This document shows positions 42,736 through 51,969 of a stretch of DNA of 64,000 nt, in pieces. The position numbers and the translations under genes were made by a program. Position 1 is the first letter of the stretch; every line of letters starts with the position of its first letter. The DNA is from Blautia glucerasea (lineage in GTDB: Bacteria; Bacillota; Clostridia; Lachnospirales; Lachnospiraceae): NCBI RefSeq assembly GCF_013304385.1, contig NZ_JAAITU010000002.1, forward strand, positions 1 through 64,000. The letters are read 5' to 3'. The notes beneath the pieces are model-generated. The model was not told where the DNA came from and did no database searches. It saw nothing but the letters and a program-made list of their open reading frames with translations.

Positions 42736-43358
42736 TGATTGTCCCCCTCTCCTGCCAGCTGCATCTCATAACGATAAGCACACAGTCCGGCATTTACGCC
42801 GTTTGTCATGGCATTTGTAGTAATAGTAGCACCGCTTAATGCATCGATCTGATCAGACCCGGCTGCTCCGGTCTTGGTATATGTGATCTTCTCTGTCTTT
42901 CTGTCCTTGAACTGGTCTTTAAAGTTGTCCGTATCTGCACGCATACCCATGCCGGCAGTCTCGCTGATAGAAAGGAAGGAAATACCAGTCATAGTACCAT
43001 CGTCCTTTACTCCCATAGCAAATTTAATATCTCCGCCATATCCTTCAGATGTGGTAATGGTAAACGCATAACCAAGGACATTACCTGAATCATCCTTTGC
43101 AAGCATCACTTCGTTGATGCTTTCACCTGGATATCCCTGATCATCCAGATAAGCTTCCAGATCCGGATTCTCTGTATCGGTTAAAGTTTCAAAAGAAGCT
43201 GCATCTGCAAAAACAGCTTTATAGGCCTCTGACTTTTCTTTGGCTTCCTGCTTTGCAATAGGATCCGCAGTAATATCATGAACCAATCCCAGGAGAAGAC
43301 CTGAGATCAGTGTGATCACAGTCAGGGCAATGGCATCTTTTACGATTCTGTTACTCAT
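42732..43358 (-). CDS. rnfG: Rnf complex subunit G, covalent FMN protein
   Basis: 208 residues from ATG 43358, which overlaps the rnfD end by 8 bases; a longer frame lies inside rnfD. One membrane helix, then an FMN-binding domain with S-G-A-T-I-T-T, whose Thr carries FMN. Confidence 0.96.
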   Translation of the reverse strand: MSNRIVKDAIALTVITLISGLLLGLVHDITADPIAKQEAKEKSEAYKAVFADAASFETLTDTENPDLEAYLDDQGYPGESINEVMLAKDDSGNVLGYAFTITTSEGYGGDIKFAMGVKDDGTMTGISFLSISETAGMGMRADTDNFKDQFKDRKTEKITYTKTGAAGSDQIDALSGATITTNAMTNGVNAGLCAYRYEMQLAGEGDNQ

Positions 43359-44331
43359 GTTTTTTCCCTCCTTTTCCAAAGGCGGTAGGACAGGTAAAAC
43401 GTTCGATCTGCGGCACAAGAAGATTGCAGAAAATGATCGCATAGGAAACACCCTCTGCTGAAGCGCCAAACAGGCGGAACACACCAGTAACAATACCCAG
43501 ACAGATACCGTATACATACTGCCCCTTTTGCGTGATCGGTGATGTTACATAATCAGTTGCCATGAACCATGCACCTAGCATCAAACCGCCGGAAAACAGT
43601 TCACTAAGCAGATAATTCATATCAAAGCCCTTTCCTGAAAAGCAAAGGTACAGGACTACAAAAACAGAAAATGTACCCAGATATGTAAGCGGGATCTTCA
43701 GATCGATCACCTTAAAGGTAAGAAGGATCACTGCGCCCAAAAGGATCGCCAGTGCAGAAGTCTCGCCAATGGTTCCCTGGATATTTCCCACAAAAAGATT
43801 CCTGATAGGAACAGACCCAGAAACAAACCCATGATCCTTTAATGCTGCCAGTGGTGTAGCACCTGTCACAGTATCTACCACTCCCTTAAAACTGTCTGAA
43901 ACAGAAAAGTCTGTCATCCTTGCAGAAAAAGAAATCAACAGGAAACATCTGGCAGCCAGAGCAGGATTCATAAAGTTCTGTCCTAATCCTCCAAACAGCT
44001 GCTTTACAACAATAATTGCAAAAACACTTCCAAGCACCGGTATCCATAAAGGAATGGAAACCGGCATATTCATGCCAAGCAAAAGTCCTGTAACAGCTGC
44101 ACTCCAATCCTTTACTGTGTTAGGTTTATGCATGAAATGATCGTAAACCCACTCTGAACAGACTGCTGATAAAACAGACACACACAGCACAAGGAGAGCC
44201 CTAAGTCCAAAATTCCATACACCTACTGCAGCTGCCGGAAGCAGTGCCACAAATACCATCTGCATTATTTTTGCTGTTGTCATCCTGTCTCTTACATGAG
44301 GATTGGATGACACATGTAACATTTCTCCCAT
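43351..44331 (-). CDS. rnfD: Rnf complex subunit D
   Basis: 326 residues with about nine membrane helices. V-T-G-A-T-P-L-A-A carries the Thr that binds FMN covalently. RnfD is considered part of the ion path. It begins 14 bases after rnfC. Confidence 0.97.
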   Translation of the reverse strand: MGEMLHVSSNPHVRDRMTTAKIMQMVFVALLPAAAVGVWNFGLRALLVLCVSVLSAVCSEWVYDHFMHKPNTVKDWSAAVTGLLLGMNMPVSIPLWIPVLGSVFAIIVVKQLFGGLGQNFMNPALAARCFLLISFSARMTDFSVSDSFKGVVDTVTGATPLAALKDHGFVSGSVPIRNLFVGNIQGTIGETSALAILLGAVILLTFKVIDLKIPLTYLGTFSVFVVLYLCFSGKGFDMNYLLSELFSGGLMLGAWFMATDYVTSPITQKGQYVYGICLGIVTGVFRLFGASAEGVSYAIIFCNLLVPQIERFTCPTAFGKGGKKHE

Positions 44332-44345
44332 AATGTATGCCCCCT

Positions 44346-45662
44346 CTATTTCTTTCTACGGTTTGCAAGAACAATCTTACGCATGGACTTAATGCTTTGG
44401 GTCAGCGGACGTTTTGCAGGACAAATGTAACTGCAGCATCCACATTCACAGCATTCCATACCATCCATCTTCTGGAAGCCTTCCAGATCCCCATGTTCTG
44501 CAAGTGTTGCCAGCCTTGAAGGCATTACATGCCCGGGACAGACTTTTACGCAGCGTCCGCAGTTAATACATGCAGTAGCTTCTGATTCGAAAGCAGGATC
44601 CTCTGCCATACAAAGAAGTGCGGAGCTTGTCTTTGTACAGGGTACATGCAAATCAAACATGGCAAATCCCATCATTGGACCACCACTGATCACTTTTTTA
44701 ACATTGTCTTTTAAACCTCCGGCTGCCTGCACCAGCTCCTCCACATTGGTACCGGTAAGCACTTCATAATGTGCAGGATGGCTGATACCGTCACCGGTAA
44801 TGGTAATGATCCTGCTCATAACCGGGCGTCCCAGCAGTACAGCATTAGAGATAGCTACCATGGTCTCTACGTTATCAACCACACACCCCACATCTGCCGG
44901 GAGCATGGAAGAATTGATCTCTCTGCCAGTCACTGCATAGATCAAAGTACGCTCACCGCCCTGAGGATATTTTGTCATCAGCTCTTTTACTTCGATCCGG
45001 GGAATATCCTGTACCAACTCCTTCATCTTCCGGATGCAGTCTGGCTTATTATCCTCAATACAGATGCAGCCCTTGGCATGTTCAAAAAGGGTAAGCACGA
45101 TCCTCAGCCCGTCCACCACCTTCTGCGGCTCGTCCATCATCCTGCGGTAATCGCTGGTAATGTAAGGCTCACATTCTGCCCCGTTCACCAGGATATATTC
45201 GATCTTATCAGGATCCTTAGGAGACAGCTTGACCTGGGTGGGAAAGCCTGCACCGCCCATACCCACAACACCGCCTTCACGGATCCTGTCCAGGATCTCT
45301 TCTCTGGACAGATCTTCCAGTCTGGCTGGCACGAATTCTGCTTCTTTATATTCTCCGTCATTCTCAATGATAATGGAACTGACCATAGAACCAGTCGAGG
45401 TCAACCGTGGCTCAATCCCCTTTACTGTACCGGATACGGATGCATGCACAGGGGCAGATACAAAACCGCCTGCTTCAGCAATGACCTGACCTGCCAGCAC
45501 ATGATCTCCCTTAGTTACCAGCGGCTTGGCCGGTGCACCGATATGCTGGGAAACCGGATATACCAGTTCTCCTTTAGGCAGATACTTTTCTGTAGGACAT
45601 TCTTTTGACATGTCTTTTCCGTCAAAAGGATGCACGCCGCCTTTAAAGGTTAAAAATCCCAT
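44346..45662 (-). CDS. rnfC: Rnf complex subunit C
   Basis: 438 residues: NADH/FMN domain with G-V-V-G-M-G-G-A-G-F-P-T, SLBB-like segment, then two 4Fe-4S clusters (C-I-N-C-G-R-C-V-K-V-C-P and C-C-E-C-G-C-C-S-Y-I-C-P). It passes electrons to NAD+. First of the six rnf genes; 27 bases separate it from the CmpB-like gene, so the operon may start upstream of that gene. Confidence 0.97.
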   Translation of the reverse strand: MGFLTFKGGVHPFDGKDMSKECPTEKYLPKGELVYPVSQHIGAPAKPLVTKGDHVLAGQVIAEAGGFVSAPVHASVSGTVKGIEPRLTSTGSMVSSIIIENDGEYKEAEFVPARLEDLSREEILDRIREGGVVGMGGAGFPTQVKLSPKDPDKIEYILVNGAECEPYITSDYRRMMDEPQKVVDGLRIVLTLFEHAKGCICIEDNKPDCIRKMKELVQDIPRIEVKELMTKYPQGGERTLIYAVTGREINSSMLPADVGCVVDNVETMVAISNAVLLGRPVMSRIITITGDGISHPAHYEVLTGTNVEELVQAAGGLKDNVKKVISGGPMMGFAMFDLHVPCTKTSSALLCMAEDPAFESEATACINCGRCVKVCPGHVMPSRLATLAEHGDLEGFQKMDGMECCECGCCSYICPAKRPLTQSIKSMRKIVLANRRKK

Positions 45663-45689
45663 ACTCTTTATTGCCTCCTCCAGTTTATT

Positions 45690-46562
45690 TTATTTAGCTT
45701 CGTGTTCCTGCCGTTCTTTTCTGTGCAGCTTGTAACCTCTGTTCAGATTCGGATATGACTTCACGAAACGTTTTATATTATGACCAAATTTACCGGCCAT
45801 ACTTTCTTTGTATTTCCGAAGCTCTTTGTTGACGTCAGCCATGATGGCAGCCCTTTTCTTCTCAAGCTCCACAAGTACTGCCGGATAATCCGGCTTTAAG
45901 GATATTTTCTCTTTCAGTGCCTGTCTTGTAACCCCCATAGACTCTTCCAAGGCATCCATCTTCTGCCTGCCTTTCAGCAAAAGTTCTCCCTGCATCTGCT
46001 CCAGAGCCTGCTCCCATGCCGGAATGCGATCTCGCAAATGGAAGGCTGCTGCTGCAGAAAAGCAAAAATCCACTGCGTATACAACTACGATCACATAAAT
46101 CACAATCTCTCCCACCCTCTGAGGATAAAGAGCAACGATCTTCTCTACTGCCGGATGAAGGATCTTAAATAACCCCACTGTAAAAAATCCCCACCCGACG
46201 GAAGCTCCCAAGCAGATCCGACCCTGGAAATTAAACTTCTTATCGCTATAATCCCACCAAGAAGTATGGAAAATGTTCTCCATCAGCACAGCAGTTACAT
46301 ACTCCAGGGCAGTAGCCACGATAACGCCTCCAAAGTACAGAATCAGCAGATTCTCCTGAAACGGATACAGCACCAGATAAACAGCCAGGGCACCACATCC
46401 GTAAATCGTACAAAAAGGGCCATTAATAAAACCACGGTTCACCCATTCCCCTTCCTTTGCAGACACATAGCAGGTCTCCCAAAGCCAGCCCAAAAAGCTG
46501 TATATAAAAAACCAGCTGACAAGATGATACATGTCTATGCCTCTAATTGTCAAACTCCACAT
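45690..46562 (-). CDS. CmpB-like putative ABC-transporter permease family membrane protein
   Basis: 290 residues from ATG 46562 (AAAGGGGAG just upstream). Five to six membrane helices in the first about 190 residues with W-F-F-I-Y-S-F-L-G-W-L-W-E-T and W-D-Y-S-D-K-K-F-N-F-Q-G-R-I-C-L-G, the pattern of PF06541 proteins, followed by a basic coiled-coil tail. The family's permease label is not backed by an ATPase here. It lies directly upstream of rnfC and may be co-transcribed. Confidence 0.82.
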   Translation of the reverse strand: MWSLTIRGIDMYHLVSWFFIYSFLGWLWETCYVSAKEGEWVNRGFINGPFCTIYGCGALAVYLVLYPFQENLLILYFGGVIVATALEYVTAVLMENIFHTSWWDYSDKKFNFQGRICLGASVGWGFFTVGLFKILHPAVEKIVALYPQRVGEIVIYVIVVVYAVDFCFSAAAAFHLRDRIPAWEQALEQMQGELLLKGRQKMDALEESMGVTRQALKEKISLKPDYPAVLVELEKKRAAIMADVNKELRKYKESMAGKFGHNIKRFVKSYPNLNRGYKLHRKERQEHEAK

Positions 46563-46683
46563 ATGCTCCCCTTTCACAACTTTATCTTTTTATTACTATA
46601 ACTCATTTTATGAAAAAATTCACTACCATTTTCAAAAAAATTTGTATATAATAAATAAAAATACATAAAAAGGAACGAGATCA

Positions 46684-47703
46684 ATGATTGTTAAAAAAAT
46701 GCCGATTTTACAAGGTTTTCCAGACTTTGAGTGTGTCAGAAAATTATCAATTTCAACCAGTCAAACCTCTGATTTCAACCCTGTTTTTTATGATATCGAA
46801 ACCACCGGACTATCACGAAATTCCACTTTTTTATATTTGATCGGAGTTATCTATTATACTGGTGAAACCTGGCAGATGTGTCAGTGGATGGGCGAATCTC
46901 CACAGCAGGAAGAAGAAATTCTCACTGCTTTTTCATCCTTCCTTAAGCCTTTTACCTGCTCCATCCAGTATAATGGGGATCAATTTGACCAGCCTTATCT
47001 TGAAGCACGGCTGGCAGCCCATCAGATGGAAAATCCTTTTACAGAACTTTCTTCTGTTGATCTATATAAGAAATTAAAGCCTGTGAAAGCCCTTCTGAAG
47101 CTTCCTGGCATGAAGCAGGAGCAGATGGAAAATTTCCTTGGTATTTCCGCCAGACAGTACTGTAACGGAGGAGAATGTATCCATTTATACAAAGATTACA
47201 TCAAAAACCAGGATCCGGCACTTCTTTCCTCTTTGCTTGGACACAACCAGGAAGACCTTCTCGGACTTGGCCGCGTCTATGAAATGATGGCCTATCTCTG
47301 TCTTCTTGATGGCAGATACACATGCACGGATCTTACCTGTACATCGGACAATCTTATCCTTTCGCTTGAGCTTCCTTATCCCCTTCCTGTTGCCTTTTCC
47401 AACAGGATTCAGGATTTTTATATAACAGGAGAAGGGAAAAAAGTTCGTATCCTGATAAATACTTATCAGGGCAAAGCCAGACAATATTATATGAATTACA
47501 AGGAATATGATTATATTCCAGGAGAAGATACCATAATGCCTAAAAGCCTGACCCGCTTTATGGACAAAAGCTTGCGAAAGCCAGCCACCAAAAACAACTG
47601 TTATACCTGGTTTGACTGCACAGGCGCTTTTCTTACAGATCCGGCCATTCAGAAAAAATACCTGGAGCACACTTTGCCCTGGATCATTCAAACCATTCAT
47701 TAA
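46684..47703 (+). CDS. YprB-like ribonuclease H-fold protein
   Basis: 339 residues with a DEDD exonuclease-type RNase_H_2 domain (about 30-215): Y-D-I-E-T-T-G-L-S, I-Q-Y-N-G-D-Q-F-D, and H-N-Q-E-D-L-L-G-L. The C-terminal half is less conserved. AGGAACGAG ribosome site; a TATAAT at 46647-46652 is a likely -10. YprB is thought to be a nuclease; in Bacillus it lies next to a helicase gene, absent here. Confidence 0.85.
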   Translation: MIVKKMPILQGFPDFECVRKLSISTSQTSDFNPVFYDIETTGLSRNSTFLYLIGVIYYTGETWQMCQWMGESPQQEEEILTAFSSFLKPFTCSIQYNGDQFDQPYLEARLAAHQMENPFTELSSVDLYKKLKPVKALLKLPGMKQEQMENFLGISARQYCNGGECIHLYKDYIKNQDPALLSSLLGHNQEDLLGLGRVYEMMAYLCLLDGRYTCTDLTCTSDNLILSLELPYPLPVAFSNRIQDFYITGEGKKVRILINTYQGKARQYYMNYKEYDYIPGEDTIMPKSLTRFMDKSLRKPATKNNCYTWFDCTGAFLTDPAIQKKYLEHTLPWIIQTIH

Positions 47704-47749
47704 TGCAGAATAACGCTTACAAATTCTCTTTGATCATGCAAAAAGCCAT

Positions 47750-47800
47750 ACAAAAACCGCAGTCAAACCAGATGAACACTCAATTGATTTAACTGCGGTT
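47750..47800. terminator. Shared hairpin between yprB and the S1 gene
   Basis: A 9-bp stem (47755-47763 with 47792-47800) encloses an imperfect inner arm. On the minus strand it is followed by TTTTTG, on the plus strand by AATTATTTCTTT, so it could stop both convergent transcripts. Nothing else is seen between 47704 and 47905. Confidence 0.6.
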
Positions 47801-47905
47801 AATTATTTCTTTGTATTAATCTCTTTGTATGAGCAAAGCATCAGTGTCAAATGATCGATACTGTTTGCTTCGTCCCAAGCAACTTGCCTGGCAGCAGCAG
47901 ATAGA

Positions 47906-48994
47906 TTATTCTTCTACCGGCTCTTCCTCCTCTGCAGGAGCAGCGCTCTCAAGTGCTTTCATGCTAAGGCTGATCTTCTTGTCCTCGCCATTAAAATCAA
48001 CAACCTTTGCTGTGATCTCCTGACCGATGGATAATACATCAGATGGCTTTGCAACATGCTCACGGGAAATCTGTGATACATGAAGAAGAGCGTCAACACC
48101 AGGTGCCAGTTCAACAAATGCACCAAAGTCTGTCATACGTGCAACCTTGCCAGTTACTACATTACCTACTGCAAATTTCTCATCTGCTGTAAGCCATGGA
48201 TTCTCCTCAGGGAACTTCAGAGAAAGGGCAATCTTGTCACCATTGATATCTTTGATCAGAACAGTCAGCTTCTCTCCAACTGTGAATACTTTCTTAGGAT
48301 TCTCAACTCTGCCCCAGGACATCTCAGAGATGTGAAGAAGTCCGTCAGCTCCGCCAAGATCAATAAATGCACCGAAATCTGTAACATTCTTAACAACGCC
48401 TTCTACCTTATCGCCAACATGGATCTTCTCCATAAGCTCTTTCTGTTTCTGAGCCTTCTCAGCAACCAGAAGCTGCTTGCGATTACCAATAATACGACGT
48501 CTTCTAGGATTAAACTCAGTGATCACAAACTCGATCTCCTGTCCTGCATATTTGGACAGATCCTTCTCATATGTGTCAGATACCAGGCTGGCAGGAATAA
48601 ATACTCTTGTCTCCTCAACATTCACGCATAAACCGCCATCAAGTACCTGTGTTACAGGTGCTTTGAGAACTTCCTGGCTCTCAAATGCCTCTTCAAGGCG
48701 CTTGTTGCCTTTCTCTGCTGCAAGTCTCTTGTATGTGAGGATAACCTGACCTTCACCATCATTAACTTTCAGTACCTTTGCTTCCATTGTATCACCTGGA
48801 TGAACAACTTCTGTTAATACAACATTTGCATCATTAGAGTACTCGCTCTTTGTAATGATACCGTCTGCTTTATAGCCGATATTCAGAATGATCTCGTCCT
48901 CTTTCACATCAATGACAGTACCCTGTACAATCTCTCCATTCCTAATAGTTTTTACGGAATCTTCCAGCATTTGTTCAAAACTTAATTCTGACAT
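47906..48994 (-). CDS. rpsA: S1 RNA-binding domain protein (30S protein S1-like)
   Basis: 362 residues from ATG 48994 (GAGGAGG 9 nt upstream, inside ispH). Four S1 domains: about 15-85, 100-165, 190-260 and 275-345, with the typical G-x-V-x-x-V-T-D-F-G-A-F-V/I pattern in the last two. Acidic tail. It overlaps ispH by 20 bases. In several Clostridia IspH and the S1 part are one fused protein; here they are two overlapping genes. Confidence 0.93.
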   Translation of the reverse strand: MSELSFEQMLEDSVKTIRNGEIVQGTVIDVKEDEIILNIGYKADGIITKSEYSNDANVVLTEVVHPGDTMEAKVLKVNDGEGQVILTYKRLAAEKGNKRLEEAFESQEVLKAPVTQVLDGGLCVNVEETRVFIPASLVSDTYEKDLSKYAGQEIEFVITEFNPRRRRIIGNRKQLLVAEKAQKQKELMEKIHVGDKVEGVVKNVTDFGAFIDLGGADGLLHISEMSWGRVENPKKVFTVGEKLTVLIKDINGDKIALSLKFPEENPWLTADEKFAVGNVVTGKVARMTDFGAFVELAPGVDALLHVSQISREHVAKPSDVLSIGQEITAKVVDFNGEDKKISLSMKALESAAPAEEEEPVEE

Positions 48995-49841
48995 GTTCTT
49001 GAACCTCCTCAATAATTTTCTTTGGGGTGGAAGCCCCTGCTGTAATACCTACATAACTACTGCATTGGAACATTTCAGAATCCAAGTCTACAGGTGTTTG
49101 TATATAGTAAGTATTTTCACATTCCTTTTTACATATTTCAAACAGCTTTTGAGTATTGGAACTATGTCGGCCGCCAACAACCAGCATAGTGTCTACCTCT
49201 CCGGCTATGTGTTTTGCTTCTTTCTGCCGTTCTTCGGTAGCATTACAAATAGTGTTTAAAATATTGAGAATATTTAAAACAGTATTATCATACCTCTTTT
49301 TCCTAAGAATTTCAACTAAATCTTTAAATTTGTTGTAATTAAATGTCGTCTGAGACACAACACAGATCTTTTTACCCATAACTGGTACAAATTGATCTGC
49401 ATCTTCCTTGTTGCGGATCACGGTGAAAGGTCCTGTGCACCAGCCGCAGATCCCCTGCACTTCCGGATGCTCACGATCACCAATGATCACGATCTGTGAT
49501 CCTGCCAGGCTTTCTCTCTCTACGATCCGATGGATCTTCAGTACAAAAGGACAGGTGGCATCTACATAATCCAGCCCCTGTGCTTTGATCCTGTCGTATA
49601 CATTCTTCCCCACACCATGGGATCGGATCACCACAGTTCCTTCCTGAATCGTCTCCAGCTGGTCTTCCTGGATCACCTGGACTCCTTTTTTCTCCAGGTC
49701 TTCCACCACACCCTCATTATGGATGATCGGTCCCAGAGTATAAATCGGTGCCACATTCTGGCTGATCAGCTCATATACCTTATCAACAGCCCTTTGCACG
49801 CCAAAACAAAAGCCTGCTGTCTTTGCAGTTACTACTTTCAT
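48975..49841 (-). CDS. ispH: 4-hydroxy-3-methylbut-2-enyl diphosphate reductase
   Basis: 288 residues. Three cluster cysteines are present: A-G-F-C-F-G-V (Cys12), A-T-C-P-F (about 96) and N-T-I-C-N-A-T (about 196), with the substrate His residues in I-I-H-N-E-G, R-S-H-G-V-G and E-H-P-E-V. Last step of the MEP isoprenoid pathway. The start shares TAATG with the cmk stop. Confidence 0.97.
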   Translation of the reverse strand: MKVVTAKTAGFCFGVQRAVDKVYELISQNVAPIYTLGPIIHNEGVVEDLEKKGVQVIQEDQLETIQEGTVVIRSHGVGKNVYDRIKAQGLDYVDATCPFVLKIHRIVERESLAGSQIVIIGDREHPEVQGICGWCTGPFTVIRNKEDADQFVPVMGKKICVVSQTTFNYNKFKDLVEILRKKRYDNTVLNILNILNTICNATEERQKEAKHIAGEVDTMLVVGGRHSSNTQKLFEICKKECENTYYIQTPVDLDSEMFQCSSYVGITAGASTPKKIIEEVQEHVRIKF

Positions 49842-50512
49842 TAGTCTTCCGCCTTTTCCCGGTAAATATCCAGGATCCGCTGTACCACCTGAGAAATGGT
49901 CATATCTGAGGAATCCACAAGCACTCCGTCCTCAGCCTGACGAAGGGGTGAGATTTCCCGCGTCATATCCCTGTGATCCCTGTCGCGGATATCCTGGCAG
50001 ATTTCTTCAATACTGTGTTTTTCTCCCTTGGCTTCCAACTCCAGGGCACGTCTTTTCCCTCGTGTTTCTACGCTGGCAGTAAGGAAGATTTTTACCTGTG
50101 CATCCGGAAGTATGGTAGTACCAATATCCCTTCCATCCATAACCACATTATTCTCTGCTGCCAGAGAACGCTGAAGCTGGAACAGATGCTGGCGTACTGC
50201 CGGGACTGCGGAAACCACAGAAGCCATATTACCCACTTCTTCTTTACGGATCTGGCTGCTCACATCCCTGTCATTCAGCCATACCTGCTGTTCCCCATCC
50301 ACATAACGGATAGAAACATGGGCATCCTGGCATTTTTCACTGATCTGGTCTTTCTGCTCAGCAGTGATACCAAGCTCCATAAGATATAATGCTACAGCCC
50401 GGTACATAGCTCCTGTATCTACGTAGATAAAAGAAAGCTCTTTTGCCACAGCCCTGGCAATTGTACTTTTTCCGGCACCTGCCGGGCCGTCAATGGCTAT
50501 ATTAAAACCCAT
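49841..50512 (-). CDS. cmk: Cytidylate kinase
   Basis: 223 residues from ATG 50512 (GGAGG 10 nt upstream; a TTG two codons earlier is less likely). P-loop GPAGAGKST, D-G-R-D-I-G-T and R-D-R-D-H-R-D-M-T-R. It phosphorylates CMP and dCMP. The cmk-ispH-rpsA order is common in Firmicutes. Confidence 0.97.
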   Translation of the reverse strand: MGFNIAIDGPAGAGKSTIARAVAKELSFIYVDTGAMYRAVALYLMELGITAEQKDQISEKCQDAHVSIRYVDGEQQVWLNDRDVSSQIRKEEVGNMASVVSAVPAVRQHLFQLQRSLAAENNVVMDGRDIGTTILPDAQVKIFLTASVETRGKRRALELEAKGEKHSIEEICQDIRDRDHRDMTREISPLRQAEDGVLVDSSDMTISQVVQRILDIYREKAED

Positions 50513-50552
50513 TTTCAAGTTCCCTCCTTGTAACCATCTAATTCATTCAATT

Positions 50553-51785
50553 TTACGGGATGGCCTGTGCTGCCAGATAAGCGGTAGACCAGGCGATCTG
50601 CAGATTGTAGCCGCCGGTTATGCCATCAAGATCCAGTACCTCTCCTGCAAAATATAAGCCTTTCATTTTCTTTGATTCCATTGTCTGTGGGACTATCTCC
50701 TTTACAGAAACGCCGCCTCTGGTGATGATTGCCTCCTTAAACTCACCCATACCGGTTATGGTAAAAGGAAATGCTTTCACTACCTCTTCAAAATGCATCC
50801 TTTCCTCCCTGGATATATCATGGATCACTTTATCTCCCGGAATCCCGCCAAGAAGCAGCATAACAGGGGTAAGGGAAGAAGGAAACATATGCCCGATCAC
50901 ATTTTTAAACTGTCGGTTCTGTCCACCTTCAAATTCCCGGAGAACTCTGGCATCCAGCTGCTCATTTGAAAGGGCAGGCTTCAGATCCAGATATCCTTTC
51001 AGTTCTTCTCCCTTGTCCAGATATCTGCCCAGATGCGCACTGGCGGAAAGAATCATAGGGCCGGTTACGCCAAAATGAGTAAACATCATCTCCCCAAAGT
51101 CCTGGTAAACCACCTTTTTCCCTGATTTCACAGTAAGCTGTGTGTTCTTCAAGGAAAGCCCCTGCATCATGGGAATATAATCTTCCTTGGTCTTCAGTGG
51201 AACAAGTGATGGGGAAAGTCTGGCAATGGTATGTCCTGCATCTTTCGCGAAGCGATACCCATCACCTGTGGAACCGGTAGCCGGGTAAGATAGGCCTCCT
51301 GTAGCAATAATCACTGCGTCTGCTTCCAATACTTTCCCATGATCAAGGATCACGCCTTTCACATGGTCATCCTGAAACTGCAGTTCTTTTACCTTCGTAT
51401 TCAAATGGATCTGTACGCCTGCTTTTTTCAGTTCTTTTTCCAGGGCTCGGATAATATCTGAAGAATGGTCGGACACAGGAAAAACCCTGCCTCCCCGTTC
51501 TACCTTTAAAGGCACCCCAGCTTCTTCAAAGAAGGTATATACATCCTGATTGGTGTAAGTATAAAATGCGCTATACAGAAACTTTCCATTACTCATCATT
51601 GCAGGAAAAAGCTCTTCCACATCACAGTTATTTGTAACATTACACCTGCCTTTTCCTGTAATATATAATTTTTTCCCTAGTTTTTCATTTTTTTCCAGGA
51701 TATGAACCTGATGCCCCAGTCTTCCGGCATGAACGCCTGCCATCATCCCTGCAGCACCGCCGCCTATGATCAAAACTCTGCTCAT
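50553..51785 (-). CDS. HI0933-family NAD(P)/FAD-dependent oxidoreductase
   Basis: 410 residues. N-terminal FAD motif G-G-G-A-A-G-M-M-A-G, G-K-G-R-C-N-V-T-N-N-C-D, and C-terminal F-A-G-E-V-L-D-L-D-G-I-T-G-G-Y-N-L-Q. This family includes BaiN-type flavoproteins; the substrate of most members is unknown. 40 bases upstream of cmk and likely in its operon. Confidence 0.92.
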   Translation of the reverse strand: MSRVLIIGGGAAGMMAGVHAGRLGHQVHILEKNEKLGKKLYITGKGRCNVTNNCDVEELFPAMMSNGKFLYSAFYTYTNQDVYTFFEEAGVPLKVERGGRVFPVSDHSSDIIRALEKELKKAGVQIHLNTKVKELQFQDDHVKGVILDHGKVLEADAVIIATGGLSYPATGSTGDGYRFAKDAGHTIARLSPSLVPLKTKEDYIPMMQGLSLKNTQLTVKSGKKVVYQDFGEMMFTHFGVTGPMILSASAHLGRYLDKGEELKGYLDLKPALSNEQLDARVLREFEGGQNRQFKNVIGHMFPSSLTPVMLLLGGIPGDKVIHDISREERMHFEEVVKAFPFTITGMGEFKEAIITRGGVSVKEIVPQTMESKKMKGLYFAGEVLDLDGITGGYNLQIAWSTAYLAAQAIP

Positions 51786-51852
51786 AAATTCCCAACTTTC
51801 TGTTTTCTGTGTCTCAGTATGATGATATTGCCTGTTGGAACCATCACTACCT

Positions 51853-51916
51853 ATAAAAATAAGGGGTTGTTGTATAAGCCTGCAAACTTATGCCTGCTTA
51901 TACCCCACCCCCTTAT
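51853..51916 (-). terminator. Terminator of the decarboxylase operon
   Basis: A large minus-strand hairpin: outer arms ATAAGGGG and CCCCTTAT (51909-51916 and 51859-51866), inner GTATAAGC/GCTTATAC arms, then TTTTTAT. It begins 53 bases after the stop at 51970. Confidence 0.9.
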
Positions 51917-51969
51917 CAATCTGCAAAGCTGCGAAATGTATTCTGTAACTGAAGCGTTACATCATTTCA

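Noticed and set aside
46684-47703. Mobile element because the gene is alone on the plus strand
   Set aside because: The product is a chromosomal YprB-like nuclease, and there are no inverted ends or target duplications.
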